Origin: Shewanella sp. OPT22
GTDB taxonomy: Bacteria > Pseudomonadota > Gammaproteobacteria > Enterobacterales > Shewanellaceae
Assembly: GCF_004168585.1 (NCBI RefSeq)
Contig: NZ_PGVH01000040.1
Span: 154,047 to 218,046, forward strand
DNA: 64,000 nt
Direction of reading: 5' to 3'
The translations under genes were made by a program, and so were the position numbers. A model generated the notes under the pieces. That model saw only the letters and a program-made list of their open reading frames with translations. It was not told where the DNA came from and made no database searches. Shown in pieces: positions 54,446-62,134 of this stretch; positions within the stretch are counted from its first letter, which is position 1, and each line of letters starts with the position of its first letter.

Positions 54446-55417
54446 ATGACCTGCTCACAAGAACATTGGCCAATCAAGTTAATCAACTTCATAAAAGAAT
54501 GTGAGCAAGAAAGAAATCTCAATTTAAATGCACTTGAACCACAACTAGAACTGATTGCAGATGGGCTGAGCAATAAAAACTATCTATTAAAAACTCAAAA
54601 TAGTTCCTACGTCATTCGTGAAAACTCACCTCAGTCGAATGCTATGTGTAACAGAGATAATGAAGTCATATGTTGGCAAACCGCAGCGGCACAAAAGTTA
54701 GCGCCAGAACTTATCTGGTTGAACAACGATAAAAGCTATTACTTAAGTGAGTTTATCCGTCAACCTGCGAATAAGATCATTGAAGCAAATGACACTTTCG
54801 ACTTATTAAATCAACTTCAGCAGCTACCGAAGCCAGAGCGAGAAATCACCAGCCAACGACAATGGCAAATTTACCAGCATCAACTTAATCAACTTATTGA
54901 AGACATTGAGCTGCAATTAAACGTAACTTCGAGCCATAAAACCGAATTTAAGCAATGGATGCAATTCGTTCAGTTTCTTAATGCTAAGCAGACAAACTTT
55001 AGTGCTTGGACTGATGACATTCTCGCTTCGACAAGCGAACTCCAGTTCAGTCATAGGGACTTGAACCCTGACAACCTATTAATCAAAGACGATAGGCTTA
55101 TTTGTATTGATTTTGAGTACGCTTGTGCGGCTGAACCAGTCTACGACATTGCCTCAGCGATAGAGTCCAATCACTTCTCGGCGCTTGACCAACAATGGTT
55201 GGCAGAAAAATATTTTGCTAACAACCAAAAAGCGAGTTCATGCTCAATTAAAGCATTTCCGGCAATGCAAAAAGTTTATTGGGGATTTTTCTATTATTGG
55301 GCAGCAATTATGGCAGGGGAAACCTTAAAACAAATGAACATTAAAAGCAGTTCTGCCAAGCTCGAAGATTTCAATCGCTATCTAAATTATCAGCATCAAT
55401 ACCAAGGAAAGATATAA
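54446..55417 (+). CDS. Thiamine kinase-like phosphotransferase
   Basis: 323 residues from ATG 54446. The choline/aminoglycoside kinase fold shows DGLSNKNYLLKTQNSSYVIR (nucleotide loop), the catalytic loop FSHRDLNPDNLL (HxDxxxxN) and the metal motif LICIDFEYACAAEP. In the riboswitch operon it most likely phosphorylates imported thiamine in the cytoplasm, like ThiK, and so traps it. Follows pnuT with an 80-bp spacer holding a hairpin. Confidence 0.87.
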   Translation: MTCSQEHWPIKLINFIKECEQERNLNLNALEPQLELIADGLSNKNYLLKTQNSSYVIRENSPQSNAMCNRDNEVICWQTAAAQKLAPELIWLNNDKSYYLSEFIRQPANKIIEANDTFDLLNQLQQLPKPEREITSQRQWQIYQHQLNQLIEDIELQLNVTSSHKTEFKQWMQFVQFLNAKQTNFSAWTDDILASTSELQFSHRDLNPDNLLIKDDRLICIDFEYACAAEPVYDIASAIESNHFSALDQQWLAEKYFANNQKASSCSIKAFPAMQKVYWGFFYYWAAIMAGETLKQMNIKSSSAKLEDFNRYLNYQHQYQGKI

Positions 55418-55422
55418 ACGTC

Positions 55423-56715
55423 TTAGCGTGCTGACTTCACGCTTTTATTCTTTTTGGAGCTAACTTGAATACCCATTTCTTTCCAGTCATTTTCTATTTC
55501 TTTCTTTGAAGCTGTAAATTTTTGAATTTTGCAACCACTTATTTTCCAGTCAACAACCTCAGCTCCTCTTTTTTTTCCTTGCCGTCGCTCCGGATAAAAT
55601 TCCTTTCTTACAACATCACACCATGCTTCTTCTGTTTGAGTCTCTACTGAAGGCTGGGAATGTTCAGTCGCTTCCGTTTGTTGGCTTTGGCTAGTGTGTA
55701 AAGGCTCAGGTTTCAGTTCTCTACTCTTTTGTAACAGTACGTCGAGTTCTTGAATTTTTACTGTTAATGCGTCTAAATGAGAAGATAAACCTTCAGGTGA
55801 TTTATCGATACCATAGTCTTCGCAGCGAGAATACAAGCCCTCTAGGTCTTCCGTTGCTTTACAAAACTTTTCTATCAGTATTATCGTTAATCGTTTAAAT
55901 ACAGCTTTACCTGCCGCCAATGCTTTTATACTGGCAGACTGTTCACTGAGTTGGTCTTTCATTTTAGAGAATTTTAAAGCTAGGCTTTCTGTCCTTCTAT
56001 TCAACTCTTTACCAACAGCGCAGAATAGTTGTTCTTGCTTTGTTAACTTTTCTTCGCACTTTTCAAATTTAACTTTCCAGTCGGCAAGCTCATTTTGACA
56101 CTGAGACAATTCAGCTATTGTTTCATTTTTCAGCGCTATTTCTTCTTCCAAATTACGCTTCACACTGTCAAGCTCTTCAATTTTGTCTTTGAGCTCCCTC
56201 CTTGCTTCAGATAACTGACTTTCGGCATTTGCTAACTTAACTATAAAGCTCTCACATACTGACTTATTTTTTTTATAGCCCACAGACAAAGTTCTATTAT
56301 CATCTTCCATCTTTTGTACGTATTCAGCTGTACTTGCTTGTGTTCGAAGTAAGTATTCATTTTCATATTCCAGATCACTGACTTTTGGGGCAAGTTCACT
56401 GACATTTTCATTCAGTGTCGAAATTAATTCAGCTTGCATTGCAATAGCAGAAAACAAAACTTGCTGGCTATCTAGGAATGGAGTATTTGCGAGTTCTTCA
56501 GATGGCTTTTTAGCACAATAACGAGACATTGCTTCAACTAATGTCCTCACTGAGGATTCTTGTTCAGCATTTGCAACAGGAACACAAATAAATTGTTTCC
56601 CTGCAGAAGTTGTAAATGTGTTTACCTCAAATGCAGGCTCATTTTGATTTACTTCACAATCACTCGAGGTAACAACATCTTGAGCACTTGCAACTGATGT
56701 ACTTACTTCTTGCAA
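55423..56715 (-). CDS. Coiled-coil protein of unknown function
   Basis: 430 residues. Residues about 85-300 have heptad repeats (LISTLNENVSELAPKVSDLE, LSEARRELKDKIEELDSVK, NETIAELSQCQNELADWKVK), a long coiled coil with many Glu and Lys. The tail is very basic with FYPERRQGKKRGAEVVDWKI and ends SKKNKSVKSAR. No signal peptide or membrane helix. It may be structural or DNA/RNA-binding; I do not recognise a family. Convergent with the thiamine kinase gene. Confidence 0.6.
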   Translation of the reverse strand: MQEVSTSVASAQDVVTSSDCEVNQNEPAFEVNTFTTSAGKQFICVPVANAEQESSVRTLVEAMSRYCAKKPSEELANTPFLDSQQVLFSAIAMQAELISTLNENVSELAPKVSDLEYENEYLLRTQASTAEYVQKMEDDNRTLSVGYKKNKSVCESFIVKLANAESQLSEARRELKDKIEELDSVKRNLEEEIALKNETIAELSQCQNELADWKVKFEKCEEKLTKQEQLFCAVGKELNRRTESLALKFSKMKDQLSEQSASIKALAAGKAVFKRLTIILIEKFCKATEDLEGLYSRCEDYGIDKSPEGLSSHLDALTVKIQELDVLLQKSRELKPEPLHTSQSQQTEATEHSQPSVETQTEEAWCDVVRKEFYPERRQGKKRGAEVVDWKISGCKIQKFTASKKEIENDWKEMGIQVSSKKNKSVKSAR

Positions 56716-56876
56716 ATTAAAGCCTTAATGAATAATGAAAACGATAAGAAGCAGATATACTTCCCTTTAATATATCTATTTGTTAAATCCGGGCATAGTT
56801 AAATATGATTTACAAAAGATGAATAATTGGCATCAAATCAGCGTAATTTGATCTATCTACAGTCCTCAATGATTTT

Positions 56877-56890
56877 TTGATTCACATCAA
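56877..56890. promoter_or_regulatory. FNR/EtrA-like site
   Basis: TTGATTCACATCAA is a perfect match to the FNR consensus TTGAT-N4-ATCAA. It lies 130 bp before the CCGSCS peptide gene and also upstream of the coiled-coil gene. It suggests control by oxygen; which gene is regulated is uncertain. Confidence 0.6.
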
Positions 56891-57018
56891 ACAACTGCAC
56901 AATAGTCTCTCTTCTCAGCCAAAAATACTTGAGTGTTTTACTCAAGCTTTATATGCTGCATCTCAAGAATCAATGGCAACCATCCTGCCTTCCTTTCAAG
57001 ATAAACGTGAGAAGTACT

Positions 57019-57150
57019 ATGACTATTGAACAACAAGAAAAAAACGCAGAAGAGCTAGCAAAACAAACTGAAGCACAAGCGGCTGAGCAAACTGAAGCTA
57101 AAGAAGAGAAGAAAGAATCTCCAAGCTTCTGTTGTGGTTCTTGCTCATAA
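57019..57150 (+). CDS. CCGSCS-motif small protein
   Basis: 43 residues from ATG 57019 (MTIEQQEKNAEELAKQTEAQ), with a highly charged Gln/Glu/Lys helical part and the C-terminal motif FCCGSCS. A larger frame from 56929 has no ribosome site. It belongs to the family known as CCGSCS motif protein, found in Shewanella and Vibrio relatives; the Cys tail suggests metal binding or a processed end. Role unknown. A terminator follows. Confidence 0.8.
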   Translation: MTIEQQEKNAEELAKQTEAQAAEQTEAKEEKKESPSFCCGSCS

Positions 57151-57173
57151 GCTTTTTTGATTCATGAATACAT

Positions 57174-57202
57174 AAAAACCGCCTGATTTGGCGGTTTTCT
57201 TT
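57174..57202 (+). terminator. Terminator after the CCGSCS gene
   Basis: AAAAACCGCC / GGCGGTTTTCTTTTT stem with a TGATTT loop. Confidence 0.9.
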
Positions 57203-57296
57203 TTGGACAAAAGCTTGTCAGAAAAGTAAATTATTCAAGTGGTTTTTTCATTACAAAATCTCATACTTTTAATTTAACTTTTACTAGCTAGCACCC

Positions 57297-57381
57297 AGTT
57301 AACGAGCAAATGGGGTTTGGCTAAAATCCGAAACACAGCGTTGGAGCCAAACAGTATTTGCCCGTTAAGCGGTTGTTATAT
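57297..57381 (-). repeat. attC-like site 1 of array 2
   Basis: GTTAACGAGC and GCGGTTGTTATAT ends with the inner arms TTTGGCT / AGCCAAA. It is the array's last site. On the minus strand it reads ATATAACAACCGC to GTTAAC. Confidence 0.8.
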
Positions 57382-57383
57382 TT

Positions 57384-57944
57384 TTAGTACAGTTTTACTT
57401 CCGTCAGTTTTTTGGGTTTCAATAAATGCTTACTAGGCACTTCTGGAATAACGATTAGATTTGAAATATTGAGTTTTTCTTTCACCAGCTTTTCATCACG
57501 CTTTTGCTGATTATTAAACTCCATAAAGCCTGTACCACCAACGAACTCTTTTAACTCACCCAAATAAGTCGCTTTATTATCATAAACATTGAAATCAAAG
57601 GGGCTAATAGCAAAATGAATTTTTTGATTACCTCTTTCTATTTCAAATTTAGTGAGCTTATATTTCCCAGGTTTTAATTTGTGATAAAGAACAGCTCCAT
57701 TAAAATTATCGCTGTCAAAATCACGTTTAGTTTTTCCCCAAGCTCCAGCTTTTCTGTAAAAGAACAAAGACGTTTGCCCTTGCTCATTTTCAAAATATAA
57801 CTTGTAATCACCTGCATAATGACTGTCAGCAATCATATATGACATGAAAATATAGCCTTTATCATGTCCTTCATATGTTAAATCAGAGGTAATTACACAC
57901 CCTGAAAGAAATAATAAACAAATTAAACTTAAGATTTTTTTCAT
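57384..57944 (-). CDS. Lipoprotein of unknown function (cassette gene)
   Basis: 186 residues from ATG 57944, chosen because AGGAAG lies 6 nt upstream; the frame extends to 57983. Lipobox FLSGCVI (Cys about 16). The mature part is beta-rich (YEGHDKGYIFMSYMIADSHY, KLKPGKYKLTKFEIERGNQK) and Tyr/Lys-heavy. It should be attached to a membrane facing the periplasm. It resembles uncharacterised cassette lipoproteins; no recognised domain. Last gene of array 2, 5 bp from attC site 1. Confidence 0.7.
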   Translation of the reverse strand: MKKILSLICLLFLSGCVITSDLTYEGHDKGYIFMSYMIADSHYAGDYKLYFENEQGQTSLFFYRKAGAWGKTKRDFDSDNFNGAVLYHKLKPGKYKLTKFEIERGNQKIHFAISPFDFNVYDNKATYLGELKEFVGGTGFMEFNNQQKRDEKLVKEKLNISNLIVIPEVPSKHLLKPKKLTEVKLY

Positions 57945-57969
57945 AATACTTCCTAGATTTATGAATGAA

Positions 57970-58066
57970 ATATAACGCCTCACTAAGAGGTAAAAAACTG
58001 TTAGTTATACTTTGGGAACGCAGAGACAAAAGCCAACAATTTTTCTTGCTTGAGTGACTTATTAGC
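57970..58066 (-). repeat. attC-like site 2 of array 2
   Basis: ATATAACGCCTCACTAAGAGG at one end, TGAGTGACTTATTAG at the other, with inner AGCCAAC. The right core is degenerate (TTATTAG instead of GTTA). Confidence 0.65.
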
Positions 58067-58274
58067 CTTTATTTTGACCCAATAAGCGCTTTATCCTTGG
58101 AAACAAGAAATACATTATTGGGATAAAAATGACCGAGAAAAGAATGAGATCGACAATGAAATTTACATTGTTTAAATAGCTAATGTTGCTCTTTAATACA
58201 TTTTTTATGATCGTTGCAAAAATTGCAGCAATTATAATTTGCATTAACGGTAATGACTTTTTACTTCCTAACAC
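58062..58274 (-). CDS. Small two-helix membrane protein (cassette gene)
   Basis: 70 residues from GTG 58274, with AGGA about 8 nt upstream. Two membrane segments near 11-29 (IIIAAIFATIIKNVL) and 40-58 (IVDLILFSVIFIPIMYFLF), ending in a basic tail. No family recognised. The TAA TAA stop overlaps attC site 2. Confidence 0.6.
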   Translation of the reverse strand: MLGSKKSLPLMQIIIAAIFATIIKNVLKSNISYLNNVNFIVDLILFSVIFIPIMYFLFPRIKRLLGQNKG

Positions 58275-58303
58275 TTCAACAATCCTTTAGTTTTCACATT
58301 GAA

Positions 58304-58401
58304 GCTAACACCTCACTAAGAGGCAAATAATTGTTGGTTAAAGTAAGCGACGAAGGTGAAAAAGCCAACTGTTTTTTGTCTTTTTAAGCAACTTTCTATA
58401 G
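58304..58401 (-). repeat. attC-like site 3 of array 2
   Basis: CTAACACCTCACTAAGAGG start and inner GTTGGTTAAA / AGCCAAC arms as in the other sites. The second core (TTTCTATAG) is degenerate, so the site may be poorly active. Confidence 0.6.
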
Positions 58402-58415
58402 GTTTTTTCATCTAT

Positions 58416-58679
58416 CTATCTTTGTTTGTAACCTTCGCATGGAATACCGTCATTATCACCATCCATTTTCGTATTTGGGCAATGTTGAATAAAGTATTTA
58501 GCTTCTTTAAGACTTCTCATTTGAGAGCAATGTTGCCTGCCGTCACATTTAAATTTCAACGGCTTTTTAGATTTATTCACTGCGTATTTTTTGGGGGCGT
58601 GACTCTTAGTGTCTTTAGCGAAGCTACTTGAAGGAATGCACAAAAATGCCACTATTAAAATTGAGAATAAAACTTTCAA
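58416..58679 (-). CDS. Excalibur calcium-binding domain protein (cassette gene)
   Basis: 87 residues. Signal peptide of about 21 residues (FSILIVAFLCIPSSSFA), a Lys-rich middle, and the C-terminal excalibur motif MDGDNDGIPCE (D73 to E82) together with Cys pairs CDGRQHC and HCPN. The family binds calcium and is secreted; it often sits on nuclease-like or surface proteins. Here it is a stand-alone domain between attC sites 3 and 4. Confidence 0.85.
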   Translation of the reverse strand: MKVLFSILIVAFLCIPSSSFAKDTKSHAPKKYAVNKSKKPLKFKCDGRQHCSQMRSLKEAKYFIQHCPNTKMDGDNDGIPCEGYKQR

Positions 58680-58700
58680 AATTCACTATCCTTATGAAAC

Positions 58701-58802
58701 CTATACCGCCCTCGTTAATGGGCAAAATATTGTTGGCTAAAATGTTGAAGAACAAAACACAGTCAACTGTATTTTGTATTGATTAAACAGCTTGTTATAT
58801 GT
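58701..58802 (-). repeat. attC-like site 4 of array 2
   Basis: TATACCGCCCTCGTTAATGGGC, with the first core changed from TAACG to TACCG. Inner arms GTTGGCTAAAA / CAGTCAACTG, and an intact CTTGTTATAT end. Confidence 0.65.
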
Positions 58803-58821
58803 GTGCTAAAACTTACATTTT

Positions 58822-59007
58822 TTATTGATTTTTTGTTTCTAGTAACAATGAATATGATGTTACAACACCACCAAAACTTGTATTTGGAACCATTGATTTA
58901 ACAATCCAACCATCATTGTTAAGTTGATAAATTTTTTCATTAAGAGCTTCTATACCAACTTTACTACTCCAGAAACCTCTATTTGTGAACTCTACAATTT
59001 TTTGCAA
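58822..59007 (-). CDS. Small DUF4177-like protein (cassette gene)
   Basis: 61 residues. IEALNEKIYQLNNDGWIVK followed by a beta stretch (SMVPNTSFGGVVTSYSLLLE) fits the short DUF4177 pattern (a helix, then GW and two strands). Cytoplasmic, no signal. Function unknown. It lies 17 bp after the lipoprotein gene 59025-59273 with no attC between, so both appear to share one cassette. Confidence 0.6.
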   Translation of the reverse strand: MQKIVEFTNRGFWSSKVGIEALNEKIYQLNNDGWIVKSMVPNTSFGGVVTSYSLLLETKNQ

Positions 59008-59024
59008 CTCAAAATCCCTTGAAT

Positions 59025-59273
59025 TTATTTTTTATTTGCATCATGAATATGTTTCTTTAAAGACTCTACTTGTGCATCACAAGATTTTCTTTTCTCTCCT
59101 GTCATAGTAGAGCATTTTTGAGAAGAATTGATATCAACAGCGGTAGCTATGACTGAGCTAAGACATAAGATAGCCAATGGGCTATTTGGACTACAACTAG
59201 GCAACCTGTTGTCGGGTGTAGAACTGCAACCACTTAACCCTATTATGAAAAATAACAATAAAAATAGCTTCAT
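59025..59273 (-). CDS. Small lipoprotein (cassette gene)
   Basis: 82 residues from ATG 59273 (MKLFLLLFFIIGLSGCSS); the frame extends to 59294 but the later Met fits the signal better. Lipobox LSGC (Cys about 15). Mature part holds Cys (SCSPN, LCLSS, KCSTMTGE, SCDAQV) and a basic tail. Upstream gene of a two-gene cassette. No recognised domain. Confidence 0.62.
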   Translation of the reverse strand: MKLFLLLFFIIGLSGCSSTPDNRLPSCSPNSPLAILCLSSVIATAVDINSSQKCSTMTGEKRKSCDAQVESLKKHIHDANKK

Positions 59274-59299
59274 GAATGAAATATCCGTATACATCTATA

Positions 59300-59402
59300 A
59301 ATATAACGCCTGCTTAACAGGCAGATGGTGGTTGGCTAAAATCCGAAGCAGATCGTAGGATGCCAACCAGCATTTGTCCAGTCGATGTACTTGTTATATG
59401 CG
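59300..59402 (-). repeat. attC-like site 5 of array 2
   Basis: ATATAACGCCTGCTTAACAGGC start, GTGGTTGGCTAAAA / GCCAACCAGC inner arms, TACTTGTTATATGCG end. All parts intact. Confidence 0.85.
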
Positions 59403-59413
59403 TAACGCAATGG

Positions 59414-59680
59414 CTATGCATCGTTTTTGGCATACTCAATAACTCGATTGGTTAGTGAAGTTTTATTTATACTATCAAGTTCAGTAGCTAACTCTACAAT
59501 TAAAAAGACTTCTAGGAAATATTCAAAGTGTTTTGGTACTGACCCTGGTGCACCGCCAGTCTCTTTTTCAATTGCAATACAAACCCTTGATTTAATTGAC
59601 CAAGAATCTGAGCTGTCAATCCAGATGGTTGCATCCGAATCAAGAAATTCTAATTTACTGATGGCTTCATCTAACTCCAT
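59414..59680 (-). CDS. Hypothetical 88-residue protein (cassette gene)
   Basis: Start chosen at ATG 59680 because GGTGAG stands 4 nt upstream; ATG 59692 overlaps the cassette boundary. MELDEAISKLEFLDSDATIW opens a soluble protein that has WSIKSRVCIAIEKETG and an alpha-helical end (ELATELDSINKTSLTNRVIE). Family not recognised. Lies between attC sites 5 and 6. Confidence 0.6.
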   Translation of the reverse strand: MELDEAISKLEFLDSDATIWIDSSDSWSIKSRVCIAIEKETGGAPGSVPKHFEYFLEVFLIVELATELDSINKTSLTNRVIEYAKNDA

Positions 59681-59695
59681 GTAACTCACCATGCA

Positions 59696-59794
59696 TATAA
59701 CGCCCGCTTAACAGAAAAATGGTGGTTGGCTAAAACTTGGAGCCCAGTGACAAAAGCCAACCAGAATTTGTCCTTGTTGAAGTGCTTGTTAGTT
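59696..59794 (-). repeat. attC-like site 6 of array 2
   Basis: ATATAACGCCCGCTTAACAG start, GTGGTTGGCTAAAA / AGCCAACCAG arms, GTGCTTGTTAGTTG end. Intact; nearest to the array's leader. Confidence 0.85.
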
Positions 59795-60259
59795 GCACTT
59801 TAAAGCACACTTTAAATTTTTAATATTTTTTTTACTTTTACCCCAAGTCGTTAATGACGACATTTTATATGGAGAGGGGCGAGAGTTTACAAAAATACTA
59901 TTTTCATTGAATATGATAGTTACCAACTCTCCCCAGCTACGCCAACTTTTTTGTGTTTGGGCGATAATTTTTTGGCCTTTTGCTGATTCAATAACTTCCC
60001 AGCCATTTTTTTCTATTACTTCTATACAAAGGTCGTAGTCTGCCAATGAAGCTTTAGACTTTAGTAACAAGAGCTTTAAATTTGTCTTTTGCTTTAAATG
60101 TGAAACTAAGCCAAAAAATAAAAGAGGAGCTGAAAAATAAAATGACTCTGGTTCACTATCTAACTTATAAAATGTAAAAGCAGAGAGACACAAAAAGAAA
60201 AAAGGTAAATGATAAAGAAAAAAATTATCATCTTTTTGAGGTACTATAGATAGCTTCAA
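59789..60259 (-). CDS. Two-helix membrane protein (first gene of array 2)
   Basis: 156 residues from TTG 60259, which has AAGGAG 6 nt upstream; GTG 60262 and TTG 60277 are alternatives. Two membrane segments near residues 15-30 (FLYHLPFFFLCLSAFTFY) and 40-55 (FYFSAPLLFFGLVSHL), then a cytoplasmic domain with IEVIEKNGWEVIESAKGQKI, KSWRSWGELVTIIF and a basic tail. Family not recognised; such proteins recur in cassette arrays. TAA stop overlaps attC site 6. Confidence 0.6.
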   Translation of the reverse strand: MKLSIVPQKDDNFFLYHLPFFFLCLSAFTFYKLDSEPESFYFSAPLLFFGLVSHLKQKTNLKLLLLKSKASLADYDLCIEVIEKNGWEVIESAKGQKIIAQTQKSWRSWGELVTIIFNENSIFVNSRPSPYKMSSLTTWGKSKKNIKNLKCALKCN

Positions 60260-60280
60260 CACTAGCTCCTTGTGCAACTA

Positions 60281-60475
60281 ACATTTTAATACTGCAAATT
60301 CGCATTTAACCGAAAATAGCTTGTCAGCAAATATAACGCAATTATATGTTTTTATTGAAAAACTCATCCTATCTTATTTCAAATCTACAGGCAAAATGAA
60401 AATGCGCGTTTATCCTGTTCAGCATTCTTGTCATTCCACAACTGTAGATATTTATTACTTTATTTTCAGTTGATT
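60281..60475 (-). other. Leader shared with first cassette array (possible attI remnant)
   Basis: TAACATTTTAATACTGC at the cassette boundary and GTTCAGCATTCTTGTCAT near 60420, as in 2569-2770. No integrase frame lies to the right. The rest of 60476-60876 holds nothing I can support. Confidence 0.5.
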
Positions 60476-60876
60476 ACGAATATGTTAAAAATAAAAATGA
60501 GCCAACGGAATTGCACTGTGTCTAATAACAGTCCTTTTTAGAGACGATATGAGCTGAAATTCGATTACAGAATTACAGTATCAGAACAGGAAAATCATAT
60601 TTATATTGGTTTACGGCTGCAAGTCAGAACTTCACCCTCATAAAAAAATCTATGCAAAAGTAGAATATTAAATATTAATATAGAGCAAAGCTCCACCTGC
60701 TTTGGGGCATTGAATAGAAAGTGCTTTGCCATGGGTAACTTTTGTAGCTAGCAAGGGTACTCTTTGATTTTATGATTAATCAGTTACTGTTTAAGGGCTG
60801 ATATTCCCATTGAAGCTGTTGAAGAAATTTGGCCAAAATAAAATAAACCATCACCTAAAATTCCTGATAGAGTATC

Positions 60877-61038
60877 TATACCATTCGTACCAATTAACTT
60901 TGTTATAAATTAGACATTTGCTTTGCCATAACTGCGTTGCAACTCCTCACAGTAGGCTAACTACGATTCGTCTTTGCGCCTTGTTCTGACTTTACAAATA
61001 TCTCCTAATAAACAAAGTTAATCAGTGTGAATGGTATA
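60877..61038. mobile_element. 162-bp MITE-like element
   Basis: Ends TATACCATTC and GAATGGTATA, extended by ATTAACTTTGTT / AACAAAGTTAAT. No coding content. It ends 26 bp before the hydroxylase-like gene and may carry its promoter. Confidence 0.75.
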
Positions 61039-61063
61039 ACAAAAATAACAACTAAGGACAAAT

Positions 61064-61732
61064 ATGAACCTCAAGGCAATGGAAAATTATCGAACTAAAT
61101 ATCGCTCTGAAGTGGGTAGGTTTTATAACGGTTGGGTTCATATGCTCTCTGTCGCCATAGTGGGTATCCTTGCCATCAGCTACTTTATTTCACAAGTTAA
61201 TCAGCCAACATTACTTGAATGGCTGACGTTGCCGATTACAATCCTGTGCGTTAACTTCGCAGAGTATGCAGCACACCGTTGGCTTGGACACGTACGAACA
61301 AAGATCGGTGGGTTGTTTTACTCTCGTCACACCGGTGATCATCACAGCTTTTTTATTGAAGATAATATGCCCTATCAATCTGTCAGAGATTGGCGTGTGG
61401 TGTTATTTCCAACCTACTTAATTTTTGCCTTTTTAATCGGTTTAATTTTACCAATGGGCGCCCTTCTTTATTTTGTGTTTTCTGCAAACGTCACTTTTCT
61501 CATGGCGATTGGCGGGATCTTCGGGTATTTATTTTATGAAGTGATGCATTTTAGTTACCACTTACCCAATGGAAGCTTTGTCGAAAAAGTGCCTGTTTGG
61601 AGAGAGTTAAGACAACTGCATAACTTGCATCACCGCCGCAGTATCATGGCAAAAGAAAACTTTAATATTACTCTGCCTATTTTTGATTTTCTTTTAGGAA
61701 CACTCTACTGGGAAAAACCTAGGGTGCGTTGA
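61064..61732 (+). CDS. Fatty acid hydroxylase/sterol desaturase-family membrane protein
   Basis: 222 residues. Membrane segments near 28-45, 48-66, 100-125 and 135-155. His clusters for a di-iron centre: EYAAHRWLGH, RHTGDHHSFF, EVMHFSYHLP and LHNLHHRRS. It should hydroxylate or desaturate a lipid. Ribosome site AAGGA 6 nt before ATG 61064. The last codons and TGA stop lie inside the left end of MITE M3, so the original C-terminus has been cut or replaced by a few residues (PRVR). Confidence 0.85.
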   Translation: MNLKAMENYRTKYRSEVGRFYNGWVHMLSVAIVGILAISYFISQVNQPTLLEWLTLPITILCVNFAEYAAHRWLGHVRTKIGGLFYSRHTGDHHSFFIEDNMPYQSVRDWRVVLFPTYLIFAFLIGLILPMGALLYFVFSANVTFLMAIGGIFGYLFYEVMHFSYHLPNGSFVEKVPVWRELRQLHNLHHRRSIMAKENFNITLPIFDFLLGTLYWEKPRVR

Positions 61733-62017
61733 TCTTTCAGGATTAAATTTCGTGCTATTTGAGCGTTTATCTGTTCAAGGCGTGAGCAATGAAGTTTAGT
61801 CATCTAAATAAGTTGTTTACAACACAGAACAGGAAACGCTCAAAAGCATCGAAGAAAGCGTAAATTGGTCATTTCTGCTGCGTTATCACTTGATTATTTG
61901 GAAACGAAGTAACGACAGTTTTGTATGTCGGTAATAACCAAACTGCACAAGCTCTGCCTTGCATAAAATAACCAATTTATCGCTGCAAAAATAAGCACGA
62001 AAGATCAACACGCCCTA
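61720..62017. mobile_element. MITE M3 (298 bp)
   Basis: Near-identical copy of M2 with ends TAGGGTGCGTTGATCTTTC and GAAAGATCAACACGCCCTA. It lies in the gene-free stretch 61733-62134 and supplies the stop codon of the gene before it. Confidence 0.9.
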
Positions 62018-62134
62018 ATAAAAAAGAGAGTTAGCTTGAAGGTAACTGAACAAAGCTCAATTAACTAATTCAATTTAAGATCAGCTCGTTATACTGCGTA
62101 ACATCACTTTGATTCACAAAAGTACGGAGTTGTT

